From assembly GCA_023313575.1 (NCBI GenBank), contig JAJTTP010000003.1:1922001-1986000 (forward strand): a DNA stretch of 64,000 bases. Direction: 5' to 3'. The stretch is from Eutypella sp. D-1. Its lineage: Eukaryota; Ascomycota; Sordariomycetes; Xylariales; Diatrypaceae. A program made the position numbers and the translations under genes. Shown here piece after piece: positions 22,941 through 34,549 of the stretch (positions within the stretch are counted from its first letter, which is position 1; each line of letters begins with the position of its first letter). The notes beneath the pieces are model-generated. The model saw nothing but the letters and a program-made list of their open reading frames with translations. It was not told where the DNA came from and ran no database searches.

Positions 22941-23941
22941 GCAAGCCTCGTAGTGCCCCCCCTAGTCAAGGTTCCTACGGGGAGCAAAAAGGGATATACA
23001 TACAGTCGAGAAGGTTATGATATCTGAGGGTGGGTACTTATACAAGCGCTCTACGAAACGACTTAACAACATCCCCCCATTTGAGCTATGTAGTAAAAAA
23101 ATTTGCTCTTGCTCGCGAGCGCAGGTAGATGATGGTGGCTGGCATCTTGAGTGCTTTTGAGCTTTGAGCAAGGAGTCCTAGGGGTGTTTGGTAGTTATTT
23201 GGGGGGAGTTGGAGGTTATTTTCTTTCGTTTCGTTTTCGGGAGGGGGGGGATTTTTGTTTCCCTTTTTTCGCTCCGCATTACTTACTACCGAACAACAGT
23301 ACACGTGATAGTTAGTAATTACAATTATTGGTTTTCAAGTGAGCCCCGTTAAGCTATGTACATACCTACTTAAGTAACTATAATCAAGGAGGCGACCGAT
23401 TACCTAGTGTATAAGTAAACATCCATGATTATGTGCGGTTGCTGTGGCACCCCACTGTAGGTACCTTCCAAGGTTCGGCGGCACTACCGGAGCCGGGTGG
23501 GGCTATGTACTCGAGTATGTATCTACATTAGGTATGGAATATGTGCGACATGTGCGAAGTACCACTAATTAACTACATGCTACGTAAGTTAATGTAATTC
23601 TGGCCAGCTCTCTTCCGCAACTAAATGCACCAACTGCCTTAGCTGGAACAAGTAACCTAACCTAACCTAAGCTCTGTAACTTACTGGACTGCTTAAATCC
23701 TGCATTCAAGTAATCGCATACCTCGTTGTTATCTTCTTCATCCACCACCATCACTACCACTACCACCAGCTACCTACCTAACATTATACCTCACGAACCC
23801 TACCTGACCTGCGTCAACCTGCATTAAACCCCCCAACACTGCATATACACAAAGCCGAATCGAAGACGACCAAGAAAGAAATTGGGGACGGACGAGCGAG
23901 AGAGACGGAACTACAAGACGGAACTATAAGACGGACGGACC
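22941..23941. other. Intergenic 1.0 kb between DCP2 and USE1
   Basis: DCP2 3' flank and USE1 promoter. Contains a short ACCTAACCTAACCTAA run at about 23655-23670 and a CCACCATCACTACCAC-type stretch near 23740-23770 in the likely USE1 leader. No gene recognised. Confidence 0.5.
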
Positions 23942-25258
23942 ATGGCAAGACTCACCAACGCGCCCGTAGTGACGAGGCCCTTCTCGGATTCTTTAGTAGA
24001 CCTAGATCGCGTACTGTCCCGGCTCCGACAGACCATCTTACAAGCCGACGCCGAGCGTGAGAAGCGGCTGAGGACGAGCGAGTACGAGCGCACCAAAGCC
24101 GAAGTCGTACGTAGCAACCCTTTTGCCGTGGTGTCTTTTTTTGCCGTTCTCTCTTTGTTTCAAAAAAAGAAAAGGGGGAAAGAAAGACACCCTTGACTAA
24201 TCAACGAACTAACACCTCTTCTCTCTCCCCGGAGCCAGAACCTCGAGTACGCGCGTACACTCCTGACGAAGCTCGAGCACGACGCCCTCGGCATCAAGGT
24301 GCACACCCGGCGGCAGGAGACGCAGGCAGACCTGTCCCGCCACCGCGACCTCTACGAGCGCATCGCCGAGCGCCTGCGCGAGCTCGAGGATATCAGTGTC
24401 GATAGCGACGACGATGACCGCGATGACGGCGAGGCCGGCGATAGCGACGACAGCGAGGATCTGCTGGGTGCCTCCGGAAAGATCGTCATCCAGACCCCCA
24501 GCGCCAGCACGAGCGAGGACTCGAGATCCGTCTCCCGCCATGCGCCGGATGACGGCGGGGTGGGCAGAGGGTTAGCGGAAGATGCGGACGAGGCGGACGA
24601 ATCGACCGTATTGCCCGAGCCGAGAACACGGAATACACCGCCGGATTTCGGGACGCATACCACCAATCGTGTTGAGCTGCCACCACCTGCCCAGACGCTA
24701 GCCCCGACACCGACGCCGACCGCGCAACCGCAAACCCAGCCGACGGAGACGACAACGACAACGACATCGCAGAACCTCCGACCGCGAGGCGCAGCCAGCA
24801 CCGTCCAGGCCTCCACCACGACAGCGCTCGACAGGGGCAACACGGCGACGCGGCGCGAGCTCTTCGGGGATCGCACCGCGGCGTCCCCCACGAGGGCCGC
24901 CACGACGACAGCAACAGCAGCAGGGACGACGGCGACGACGGAGGCGATCCTCGACCACCACCGAGCAGAGCAGGACGCGCTGACGGAGTCACTGGTGCGG
25001 ATGGCGGCGTCGCTGAAGCAGTCATCGCAGGCGTTCTCGACGTCGCTCGAGTCGGAGCGCGGCGTGCTCGACGCCGCGGGCCAGGGCCTCGCGCGCAACG
25101 AGTCCGGCCTCGAGGCCGCCGCACGCCGCATGGGCGCCCTCCGCCGCGCCACCGAGGGCCGCGGCTGGTGGGGTCGCGTCCTCCTCTATGCCTGGATCGC
25201 CGGTCTCGCCGTCCTCGCTATCCTTATCGTCTTCGTCCTGCCTAAGCTGAGGTTCTGA
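23942..25258 (+). CDS. USE1: SNARE protein USE1 (ER, retrograde transport)
   Basis: Two exons, 23942-24106 and 24239-25258, 394 residues; donor GTACGT, acceptor AGCCAG, both phase 0. The N-terminal helical region includes NLEYARTLLTKLEHDALGIK. A long middle is low-complexity: Asp-rich (DSDDDDRDDGEAGDSDDSED), then Thr/Pro/Ala-rich repeats. The SNARE-like helix is near the end: HRAEQDALTESLVRMAASLK, SSQAFSTSLE and GLEAAARRMGALRRATEG, followed by a tail anchor WGRVLLYAWIAGLAVLAILI ending VLPKLRF. This C-terminal pattern matches fungal Use1. It works with Ufe1, Sec20 and Sec22 in fusion of Golgi-derived COPI vesicles with the ER (family knowledge). Codon use in the second exon is very GC-rich, giving long antisense open frames that are not genes. 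Confidence 0.88.
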
Positions 25259-26421
25259 TCGCGCGCGCCCTGGCCGGTGCTTGTCCTAGACCCCCCCCCC
25301 TCTCTCTCTATCTCATCTTGGTTACGGGCAGGCATGAAGGCAGGCGTGTAGTGGGTGATTGGTGGCGCAAGAGCGCAGGTGTGAGGCGTAATTGCGTCCT
25401 TATTTGTTTGAACATCTATTATTATCGTTGCTGTTATTGTCATTGTACAGGCGGACGGAGCGCAACGCGAAGCCACGAGTTTACGAAAGATATCACGTGT
25501 ACATCTACTACTATGCATACCCTATAATTTTACATCATCACATATACTGCCCCGCCCCGTAATAGGCGCATAGTCGTGGAGTTTTTTGAAGGGTAGGTAG
25601 TATTTGGTCTTGTTACTTACCAACGAGTGAGTTGCTCGTAGCATGACTAATAATGCATTAATTTGAATACCTATTACTCGTGGGTTGCGATACTAAATCT
25701 CGGGGATGTGATAATGTCTATCAATCAAGGGCGATGCAATGCGTGATGTAGATACCTGCTGGACGAAGGGGTGACAGGCCTGGATAGGTATCTATCTGGT
25801 GGAATAGGGGTTGGGTGGGTCCGATGACGACCTTTTCTTTCTTTTCCTCTAAAGGGGGGGCTTGGCGGGAATACAAAGCGCATGGTAAGCCCGCCATCTA
25901 GCCATATTATCAGGACCGAAATCTCCCACTCTAGCCTCTAGCACATTTTCAAGATAACCCGAGAATAAGAACCTAACTTTCCCCTCAATGTCGACCGCTA
26001 TCTTCTGAAACTCTCCGCGTTAATTAATAAAATGCTTCGCTAAGTGACCGAGTGAAAGACAACTAACTAGCTAGGGCTCGTGGCCATCAGACCGTATGCA
26101 TGCATACATGCCTCGCAGACCGACGATGGGCTTTGAGCGTCCCTGCAAAAGTCCATTTTGCATTTTCCAGACGCTACGCATATTGCGCTCGCTCAATAGG
26201 TCGAAATATGGGCCATACTGCAAGACGCACGAGAATGAACCAAACGCAATGACAGCCCACATCTTTCCATGTCCTCCTCCCTCCTCCCTTCTTCGCTTAC
26301 GCCCGCGTCGTATTGGAGCCAAGTGAGACCATGTCCCCACGAGAGACTAGTAGTGGAGTACTATCGTGTGAAAATCAACGCAAATGTTCTGTGATATGAG
26401 GTAGAAAGATACCCACCCCCT
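25259..26421. other. Intergenic between convergent USE1 and BRCT-WGR genes
   Basis: About 1.2 kb holding two 3' flanks. No gene, repeat array or RNA recognised; short chance frames only. Confidence 0.5.
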
Positions 26422-28103
26422 TCAAGCCATGTCCACATCCTCGGCTTGCTCGCCGTCCTTGGTGCAGTCGTCACTGCCCTTCTGCTGGGTAGAGACTTCT
26501 CTCATCTCTTCGTCGCCGTCGTCCTCGCCGCCCTCGTCGGCACATACCGCGATGTCGTCCTCTTCACGGCCGTCAGCTGCTCCGGAACTACTTGACACCC
26601 GCATCTTAGGGGCCGGAGGAGGCAGGCTGGGGATGCTGGTTGCGGGCGCATTGCCATCATTACAGGTATCGTCGCCATGATGTTCTCTGTCGAAATCTTC
26701 GTCTCGGTGGATCACGATGTTCTTCCCGTCGCCGAAGATGGTCGGCGGCTCGCCCCGGATAAGTCCCACGGGCTTCCCGCCCGTCTGGAGTGGTTGTCAC
26801 GTCAGTGGTATTTCTACGGCGTATTTTCCCGCGTCCCTCGAGGCGAACCGGCGAGCCCAGGTATCAGCCGACGCGCGATTCTTTGGCCAAATTTCCGTTT
26901 GTTTTTTTTTTTTTTTTTGGGGGGGGGGGGGGGGGGCTCTTACAGGAGGTCGATACTGCCAGTCCTTTGCGGGTCGGGACCCGACCTTCTCGACGCGATC
27001 ATCCCAATCAATCTTGGTTCGTAGCCGAAAGAAGTGCTTGAAGTGGTCGAACACGGGGCCCAGCAATGTGGGGCTGTTCTCGGGGAACCGGTGGACGGCT
27101 GGCTGACTGTCACCCGGCCGCTTGAAGTACCGCGCCGTCATCTGGTAGTGGTGCGGCACCGCGTTAGATTCCCAGATCTAGTTTAGGCGTTAGATGTCAT
27201 GTTTGTCTATGGAAAGGGGGAATATTGCCAGAGGAAGGCGGGTCTCGTCCCCCAGCTACCTAGGGTCCTAGACTAACCGGTACGGGGAGGTCGAGTCGGT
27301 GCACAATGTAGAATGGTACTTACGCATATCTGATACTTCTGGCCGACGTTGCCGCTCTCCTTGTCGTTGCGCGTGAGCTCTATATCGTAGCGGAAGAAAG
27401 TGCTGTCACTGTAGACATGGTTGATACCTGCCCATGCGGCCATGCCCCCGTGGACCAAGTCAGCAAACCCATTATCCCCAGCACCGCTACCACGACGTCC
27501 CCACAATAAAAAGGGGCGACAAGCGCAGAGTATGGTGAGATAGCCAAAGCGCCTCCTTGAAGAGTAGGTAGATCGTAGACGATAAAAAAACAAAACACCG
27601 ATGAGAGGAAAAGAAAAAACAATAGACAAGCAAAAAGAAGAGAGAGACTTACAATCATTAACCAGCCTCTTCCCCTTCTCGATGCCCTTCTCGGCCCTCT
27701 CGGCGCGGCGCCTCTTGGCGTCCTCTTTCCTCTGCCTCTCGCGCAGCGAGAACTCCCTCTCGGGGAGCCGGCGGCGCGCGCTGATGGAGTCTTCTAGCCA
27801 GTCAGCGGTGACAAAGTGCGGGGCGTCCTTGCCGCGCATCTTCCGCGCCCGCGCCACGCGCGCGTTCTTCCTATCCTTAAATTGGGCCTGGGTGGCGAGT
27901 ATATGTGTGATGTCGGCGTCGTGGTGGTTGTTGCTGCTGCTATTTCTGCTGTTGCTGAGGTCGCCCGCGAAGACGCCTCCCCACGCCGTCACCCACCGCT
28001 CTACGTCCGCCTCCTTCCAGCCCGATCGTCCCAGGTCCCCGGCTTGCACCACCACGCACCCTGCGAAGATAGGCCTCGTGCCTGCTGATTTCCTCGGAGC
28101 CAT
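26422..28103 (-). CDS. BRCT and WGR domain protein, probable DNA-damage factor
   Basis: Four exons, 28103-27653, 27427-27324, 27177-26944 and 26784-26422, giving 383 residues; all phases close. Residues about 10-105 form a BRCT domain (PIFAGCVVVQAGDLGR, VERWVTAWGGVFAGD, ITHILATQ, HFVTADWLEDSI). A charged region rich in Arg/Lys/Glu follows. Exons 2 and 3 plus the start of exon 4 encode a WGR-like domain: HVYSDSTFFRYDIELTRNDK, YQICIWESN, YQMTARYFKRPGDS, then FKHFFRLRTKIDWDDR and PPTGGKPVGLI. The tail is very acidic and ends EQAEDVDMA. BRCT domains bind phosphopeptides or DNA ends and WGR domains bind DNA ends in PARPs; no PARP catalytic domain is encoded. A nuclear role in DNA repair is likely but not proven. 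Intron 3 contains a long homopolymer junction. Confidence 0.85.
26902..26936. repeat. T17-G18 homopolymer junction inside an intron
   Basis: Seventeen T directly followed by eighteen G on the plus strand; in the sense of the BRCT-WGR gene it is C18-A17, seven bases inside the donor of intron 3 (26943-26785). Exact lengths are unreliable in sequencing. Confidence 0.9.
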
Positions 28104-29341
28104 GGCCACGTGTAGAATACGAGTGCAGGTGCGTCTGAGGGTTGGGTTCTGGGCTACAGCGTGCTTATGTTCCCCGGCTGGACGTGGGGGTTTCGTGCTG
28201 CTTGATAACGGCTGTGATGGAAGCGACGGCACTGGAAGGCTAGCGCTTATCACCAGGGAGGTAGAGAGGTTTAGATCACTGGATACACCATTGGGAATGA
28301 GCGTAGGTGATGAGTACTATGGCGCTGGCGGTCCAGGTGACCTAGTTACTGTGAATTATGAATAGATGGTCATAGGAGTGTAAAGGTGGGAAAGAGCAAG
28401 GGCTCTCATCTACGAATAGGGATATTTGGGTGTTGGATGGCTGTGAACTATTAAAATTCAATATCAGGGCTTGGAGCTAGAAGTCAGAGGAGACTTGACT
28501 TCGTTGCGGTCTTAGCTAGAAGAGTAGTTCCCTCGAGATTCTGTTCTGAGTCCGGCACTACACTAGACGCGTAGACGGACTCGGACTGGTCAGGTGCGAG
28601 TAGAAGACAAGTGCTGTATGTGTCTCGGTATATCGCGAGATGACCTACCCTAGACACAGAAGAGGGCTGTCTTGGTGTGTAAGATGTGGAATATGTACGT
28701 GCCTTCGTCTACATCAGAGGGGCGCTGGGCATAGAAATCATAGTGTAGGGATGGAGGGATGTGGCCTCAGGGTTGTCTAGACTCACCGTCACGGGAAGGT
28801 GCGTGATATTTTCGAGCGAAGCGTGAGATGGGTGAATTTTGAACTTGAGTGGAAAGGAAGGGGCAGATAGGTCAGATGACTGCAATTCATTCAAGTGTCG
28901 TATCTGGCATGCTACTAACCTACGGAGTTCACCCTCTGCGTAGCTGGTGAGTTAGTTCGGTTGACTTGCTCTTCACTCACTATCGAGAAGGCAAGCTGTG
29001 ACGTATCGAGTATAGATTGAGAGGCGAGTTGGCAGTGAGGAAGGAAGGTCGGAACTCTATGGGTATCATTTGTAAATATATAAGCACTGGCTAGTCCTGT
29101 GATCAACATCAACACCCCCCTCCTTTCCTTGCCATGCCCTCCCTGGTCTTTGGTCCCAAATAAAGCGTATCACCAAATAACTCCAACTCCTGCCCTGAGC
29201 AACCAAGAAAACCTTCGCTGCGCAATGCGATGCCATGCGATGCCATGCCATCAAAAACGCCAAAAAATCACAACCTCACGTATATAGTATCAAGGCTGCC
29301 AATCCTCGCATCCGATGGGAGTGCCTGCGCAAATACCCTGC
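28104..29341. other. Intergenic 1.2 kb
   Basis: Promoter of the BRCT-WGR gene and 3' flank of the next gene. Has a small GCGATGCCAT tandem repeat at about 29224-29252. No coding sequence supported. Confidence 0.5.
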
Positions 29342-30769
29342 TCAAAATAGCGTACTCTTCTTTTTGAGAATGTTGGGCCCGTTGGGCCCCTCGGTGCTGG
29401 CACCTCTCCTACGGCCCTGCTTGTGCGGCTGGCTGCCCTGGAAGAGCCTGCCGAGGCCGCTCCCGAGGTTGTGGGCATGGGCGTGGGCGTGGGGCCGGGG
29501 CTCAACAGTCTGAGGTCTGGGAGGGGCTTGGAAGGTGGGGGCATGCTGCGGCGGGGGACGGCACGATGCGGGACCGGGGGAGGGTCGCGGGGGTAGGGAC
29601 GGGGACGCGGCCGGCCTCGCGCCCCTCCCAAACTCCTGGCCCTCGACACCGTACTCCCGGCGTAACCTCTCCGTCTCCCTGGCGACCTCGGCCTCTCGCC
29701 GCCGTCTCTTCCGCTCCTCCTCCTCTTCCACCATCGCGCGGAGCCGCCGCGTCTCGGCCTCGATGGCCGCCTGGTCCTGGGCAGCGGAGGCCGGCGTGGA
29801 GGCAGGGCGCTGAGCCACGGTTGGTGACGTCGTCGTGGGCCGGCCGGCGGGGGCGGGGGAATGGGGCGCGTTGGCGATGGCGCTTGTCATTAGGTGGGCT
29901 TGTGAGGGCGAAGGCCCGCTTCCTTGTGCTGGGGCGGGGCGCGAGTTCTTGCGCCTGCCTGATGATGTCGCGGTGGTGGCCGCCGCGGCACCGGCGACGG
30001 GGACGACGTTGAAGGAGTCCCGGTTGGGGGAGAGGTAGATCTCGCGGATAACCTCGGCGCCGAGGAGGAGGACGACCTCGAGGCCCTTGCGATCCTCCAC
30101 CTCGACACGCTGCAAGTTGGGCTCGTAGACAGTGACGCTGTGGCGGCCGTCGCGGCCGTGCTTGAACATGGCGACGGTGATGTCGGGGTCCTTGCTCTTC
30201 TTGCCACCGATGGAAGTACCGGTCATGTAGCAGGTCATATCACGGGAGAACTTGCCGTCGCGCTTCCAGCGGAAGACAGTCTTGGGACCCGGGTCGAGGC
30301 GGGCAGCGGCGGCATCGTCGCTCTGCTGGCGGTCGAGGCGCGAGGCGGAGGGCCGACGGAAGCTCTGCTGCGGCATCTCGAACTCCCAGGACTCGCGACC
30401 GGTCCAGGCACTCTTCTCGCCGCGCACGGCGACCTGCTGGTCCGGGTTGTAGAGCTGGACGGAGAAGCCGTCGGGGATCAGGGGCACGGGAGGGGGCGGG
30501 ACGGGACCCTGGGCACGGATCTCGGCGGCTGACAGAGTGGACTGCTGGAACTCGGGCTCGATCAAGACCTCGGCGAAGATAACATCGTGGGCGGTGGCGT
30601 CGCTGAGGGCGGCGGCGTACCTATTCCGCGACTGGGGTAGGGCCGGGTCGGCGCGCTGGAATAGGTACTCGGGGGCAGGCTCGGAGCCGTGATGGGTGAA
30701 GTACAGGAAGGTCTTTAGCGGGTTATCGGAAGGCTTGAAGAAGAAGGTGGGGAGGTTCTCGTCGAGCAT
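29342..30769 (-). CDS. Conserved fungal protein of unknown function, 475 residues
   Basis: A single uninterrupted frame from ATG at 30769 to TAA. Residues 1-250 look folded and beta-rich: MLDENLPTFFFKPSDNPLKT, SWEFEMPQQSFRRPSASRLD, TVFRWKRDGKFSRDMTCYMT, then KDPDITVAMFKHGRDGRHSV, VEDRKGLEVVLLLGAEVIRE. The second half is low-complexity Ala/Pro/Ser with a coiled-coil patch (AAIEAETRRLRAMVEEEEER) and ends with an HAHAHAH run and basic residues. No catalytic motif, signal peptide or membrane segment. I recall similar proteins across Pezizomycotina without an assigned role; the PDITVA block recalls tubby/LURP-like barrels only faintly and I do not claim it. Codon use (high GC at third positions) and the absence of frame breaks support a real gene. 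Confidence 0.8.
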   Translation of the reverse strand: MLDENLPTFFFKPSDNPLKTFLYFTHHGSEPAPEYLFQRADPALPQSRNRYAAALSDATAHDVIFAEVLIEPEFQQSTLSAAEIRAQGPVPPPPVPLIPDGFSVQLYNPDQQVAVRGEKSAWTGRESWEFEMPQQSFRRPSASRLDRQQSDDAAAARLDPGPKTVFRWKRDGKFSRDMTCYMTGTSIGGKKSKDPDITVAMFKHGRDGRHSVTVYEPNLQRVEVEDRKGLEVVLLLGAEVIREIYLSPNRDSFNVVPVAGAAAATTATSSGRRKNSRPAPAQGSGPSPSQAHLMTSAIANAPHSPAPAGRPTTTSPTVAQRPASTPASAAQDQAAIEAETRRLRAMVEEEEERKRRRREAEVARETERLRREYGVEGQEFGRGARPAASPSLPPRPSPGPASCRPPPQHAPTFQAPPRPQTVEPRPHAHAHAHNLGSGLGRLFQGSQPHKQGRRRGASTEGPNGPNILKKKSTLF

Positions 30770-32701
30770 CTTTTGTCTGTTCCCGTCTTTTTGTGTTGTG
30801 TACGCAGCGACGATTTAGGAGTGATGGTTTAACACACAACAAGGATTATTCATTGATTTGACCCCCGCCCTGTTAGTTTGTGCAAAATGATAAAATACGA
30901 TATGATATAGAAAGATGGTATGAGTTGTTTCCTAGGTGTTTAGAGCTTTAGGTCTTGTTTGTTGTCTAGGTCTGGGTAGTCGAGGGTAGTCAGTCTCAAG
31001 ATGTTGCAAGATGTTGTGAGATGTGAGTGAGTGAGTGAGTGAAGTGAGTAAAGTGAGTAAAGTGAGTACGAGGTTATATCAAGTCACAAGGACTAATCAG
31101 GCTGCAGAATTCCAGCTACACTAAGTAAAGGTGTGTGGGCTGGTTGGCTGTCAGGATGACGAAAAGCCTTCTGGAGAAGTCTTGGGAGAAGGCTTGGGAA
31201 AGTCTTGGGAGTGCTTACGAAGTACCGCGCATATATGGGGAGCAACCAAGAACTACCACAAAGGTACAAAGCAAAGTTCATCTGATTGTCTATCCGTGGG
31301 TACCTACCTACCTTATTCCATGTACTTAATTAAGTATTAGTTTAGTTGAAATTCAGCGCGGCGGCGCGGCAGCAAGGGCGGGCGGATGGGCGGGCGGATG
31401 GGCGGGTACCCGACGTACGTACATATGGCCCGCTGCTTATTAGCAGGCATCACATGCAGCTAATTTCTAGTTTCAGTTGGTCAATGGGTTTTATGTATGG
31501 TGATCAGCTTGAGGCTGAGTATCTTCTTACGTTCCTATGTAATGGAGGGATTAAAGGAAGAAGTGTAATTGGTTATACTTGGACAAGGCGCTCTTTATAA
31601 GTACGGACTGACTTTTCTACAGAAAGCTATTGGTTCTTAAGTTGGGAAGAAGCCTTCTGGAAGACTTTTAAGCCTTTTTAAGTTTCCTTATATTTAGTAT
31701 TTAGTCAACTTTATTTGTATAACTGAACGATTGTAACCCCAACCTTGAATTAACCTTAAATGCCTATCTTTATTTTTATAACGGTCGTACCTACCCAGCT
31801 ACCTAGATACCTACTTACCAAATCATTAGCGTCCATATACAATTGGTATATGATCGCTATTTGCTTATGTAGTTGCCTGCGACAGGAGGAATTTCCTCAC
31901 ACCTGGGGCAGCTGCCAAGCCCCAACTTCAGCGGGTCTAAGTCGTAGTCCGCGTCGTCAGTCTCGAGGCTGTGCCGCCCTTCGTGGATATGTGTATGTGT
32001 AATCCAGCTGAGACACACATACATACCTACATATACTACTTGTAACTGCATATGTAAGTATACATAAACTACATAACCATAAGCATGTGCCACGAAATAC
32101 GTTATGTGTAGATAGCATGTTGTTTGTGATCATCATCCACCGGAATGGGATATCTTTTGTGGTTTGGAATTAAGCGGCTACCCATCACACTGGTTGGTAC
32201 TACTCGATATCACATATGAAGGTGAATGGATAGTTGTAGTAGCCAAGTACTACTACCTAGGGACGCTCGAGAGTAAGGCTAATCAATCTACATTCCCGCC
32301 GACTCGTCCAGTGGCCGGGTACGGTTTCCAAGATAACTTGCAAATTTATGTCACCCGTGCGGATCTGCATACATAAATATAAATATATATATATATAGAG
32401 ACGTACTTGATATATACAATGTATAGCTTATAGAGTTTTATATGATTTAAGATTATTAGCAGAATATTCTTCTCCCCCCCCCCTCTCTCCCTTGACCCCA
32501 GGATAGTGAATGCCAAGCCTGGGAGATTGCTGCCCGGCCCTGCCCCTTGGTCGGGTATCTTGAACATGTGAGACCAAGAGACCGGGAATATCTTTTCTCT
32601 ATCCTCGGGCTGCGCTGCGTAACGGTAGTCCACCGGCTCTAGACCACCCCGTATCCTACAGAGGTCAGGCCGTCTATTTGTTTTTACAGGTTCCTTTCCG
32701 G
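30770..32701. other. Intergenic 1.9 kb
   Basis: Promoter side of the 475-residue gene and 3' side of the membrane-protein gene. Contains a GTGAGT/GTGAGTAAA microsatellite (31023-31068), a repeated CGGGCGGATGGG (about 31377-31404) and ACCTACC/CTACCTAGATACC palindrome-like motifs (about 31791-31814). No gene recognised. Confidence 0.5.
31023..31068. repeat. GTGA / AGTGAGTAA microsatellite
   Basis: Four GTGA units grading into three copies of a nine-base AGTGAGTAA-like unit, upstream of the 475-residue gene's leader. Confidence 0.8.
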
Positions 32702-34549
32702 TCACCGGTACACCGTCTGTTGCGTGACGTTTAGCTGTCCGGGGATGGCGGGCATCACGGGAACCTCGCCGCGCTCCCTGGCGCGCGAACCCGCGCGCTG
32801 CACTCGGCCCGTCTGCTGGTTGACCCAGCTGTTGATGCTGCGGAATCGCACCGGCCGGTCCTCGCTCGACTGCGTGTACACCGTCTCCCGCCGTGAGTCG
32901 CCTCGGCTAAGCCACGACTCGCGCATGCTGGCCCGTGCCCCGGCCGCGTAGTCATCCCGCACTGGCGCTGAGCCCGGAGCTACCGCCGGCGGTGGCGCTG
33001 TCAGTGGCTGCGGCGCTACCAAGTCGCCATCGCCGAATCCTGAGGACAGCGATGAGAGCTGGCTTTCCCTATACGTCGGCAGCTGGCGCCTCGCCGCCTC
33101 GGACGTATCCGAAACCGGCGTGGGTAGTACTGGTGGTTGGCTACCGGGCGTGTCGGGTATGCGGATTCCCATGGGCAGCTCTAACGCGGGGCTTTGTGGC
33201 ACCTGCGGCTCCGGCCGGTACCCACCGGCGAGGTTAGCTTTCCGGGTTGAGCCCTTTGAGCCCGAGGTGCCTGTGCGCCTCAGGCTGCCTGGTCTGGGCT
33301 TTTCCGTGGCGAAGTAGTCTTGTGTTGCCGACACATCACGGTCAGCATTCTCATCTACCGGAGATGTCTGCCCCGGCACAATCAGAGTACCGCTCGAGTC
33401 TTTTCGCTTCCAAGTAGTGAATCTGTCGTCGAAATCATTGCTACCGCCCCCTCTGAATCTCTTCATAGTACGATACACCATCCACGCGATGAAGCAGAAC
33501 AGGATAAAGGCCCCTAATCAAGCTAAGTTAGCCCGCATGGTAGTAGAAGATTTCCGCGCTCTACTCGTGACTTACCGATAGATCCTACCGCGATCAAGGC
33601 ATGCTCGGCAGATTCACTAAGAGCTCTGGGCGGGGCCGGGGGCGGACGCATCATCTCGCGCCAATCATCGGCATCAAAGTTATCCTCTATTTCGGGTTCT
33701 TCCTCCGCCGGTAACTTAGAGGCCTCAGGTGAAGATAATGTCTGCGTTGTTGTGGTGCTGGGAATCGAGCTGCTTGATGTAGTCTCAAGGCTCGGCAGAG
33801 GAAGTGTGGGTAGCGTGACGGCCGGCGGTGGACGGTCATCCTGTACCACGCCCTTCTGAGGCTGATTTGTAATTCTAGCTAATGGCGCGGTGCTCAATGT
33901 TGTGACCGGAATGCTGCTTGACTCCACAGCTGTAGGGACCTACAATTGACCGTCAGGCCCGTTATGAGTTATTAAGAGGGTTAAATCAGCTTACAATTGG
34001 TGTCATAGTAACCATCGTCGGATCAACCAAGCTCGTTGGTGAGACCACTACGACGTCCGCCGGCGTTTCTGTGGTAGGAAGAGCCGTCGTCGCGATCCCC
34101 ACTCCTGGGGGGTTGAGTGTTAAGGTGGGCACTGCATCTCTAGTGGGCGTCGGTGGAAGGTTGCCGTTATCAGGATCGAGGTCGCCATCTCCATCTTCCG
34201 CGTCGGATATAGCACCATCTGACTCATCATCCGTCTCTGAGGCACCACCATCTAGTTCGTCTTCGCTTTCCGAGATATCATCGTTATCGCTTTCGCTATC
34301 AGGATTCCCGATACTTTGCCGCCGGACGTTCCCCTTCCCACCGACACTACTTCTGATCCCTTCGCGCGCCCCGACGTTTCGCTTATATCTGGCAAACCGC
34401 GCTTTCTCTGCTGAAGCACGCACAAATTGTGCAATGCTACCTAATGTTGATTCGTCGCGTGTCGACGTCGTTGGCTCGACGGGGAGCTTTAATGACCTGT
34501 TCCATTTTAGGGCCCGGCCCATTCGCTGGTTCGTTTGAATCGGTGCCAT
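32702..34549 (-). CDS. Single-pass membrane protein, fungal, function unknown
   Basis: Three exons, 34549-33995, 33939-33576 and 33513-32702, 576 residues with exact phase closure. The splice between exons 2 and 3 creates the only membrane segment, HALIAVGSIGAFILFCFIAW at about residues 298-318, followed by MVYRTMKRFR, a basic stop-transfer. The N-terminal part is Ser/Thr/Pro-rich with an acidic run (SESDNDDISESEDELDG) and no signal peptide at the chosen ATG, which is odd for a presumed outer domain; an upstream exon is possible. The C-terminal part has a conserved block, RRETVYTQSSEDRPVRFRSI then NSWVNQQTGR, shared with other fungal single-pass proteins. Layout resembles stress-sensor or polarity proteins, but I do not assign a role. 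Confidence 0.75.

Noticed and set aside
23655..23670. Telomere-like ACCTAACCTAACCTAA
   Set aside because: Only about three units and not the TTAGGG repeat of filamentous fungi; inside a gene-rich region.
24352..25152. 266-codon and 212-codon open frames on the minus strand inside USE1
   Set aside because: They are antisense shadows of a very GC-rich coding exon; the plus strand encodes a clear SNARE tail.
27273..28253. 326-codon minus-strand frame
   Set aside because: It runs through an intron of the BRCT-WGR gene; splice sites and domain continuity favour the spliced model.
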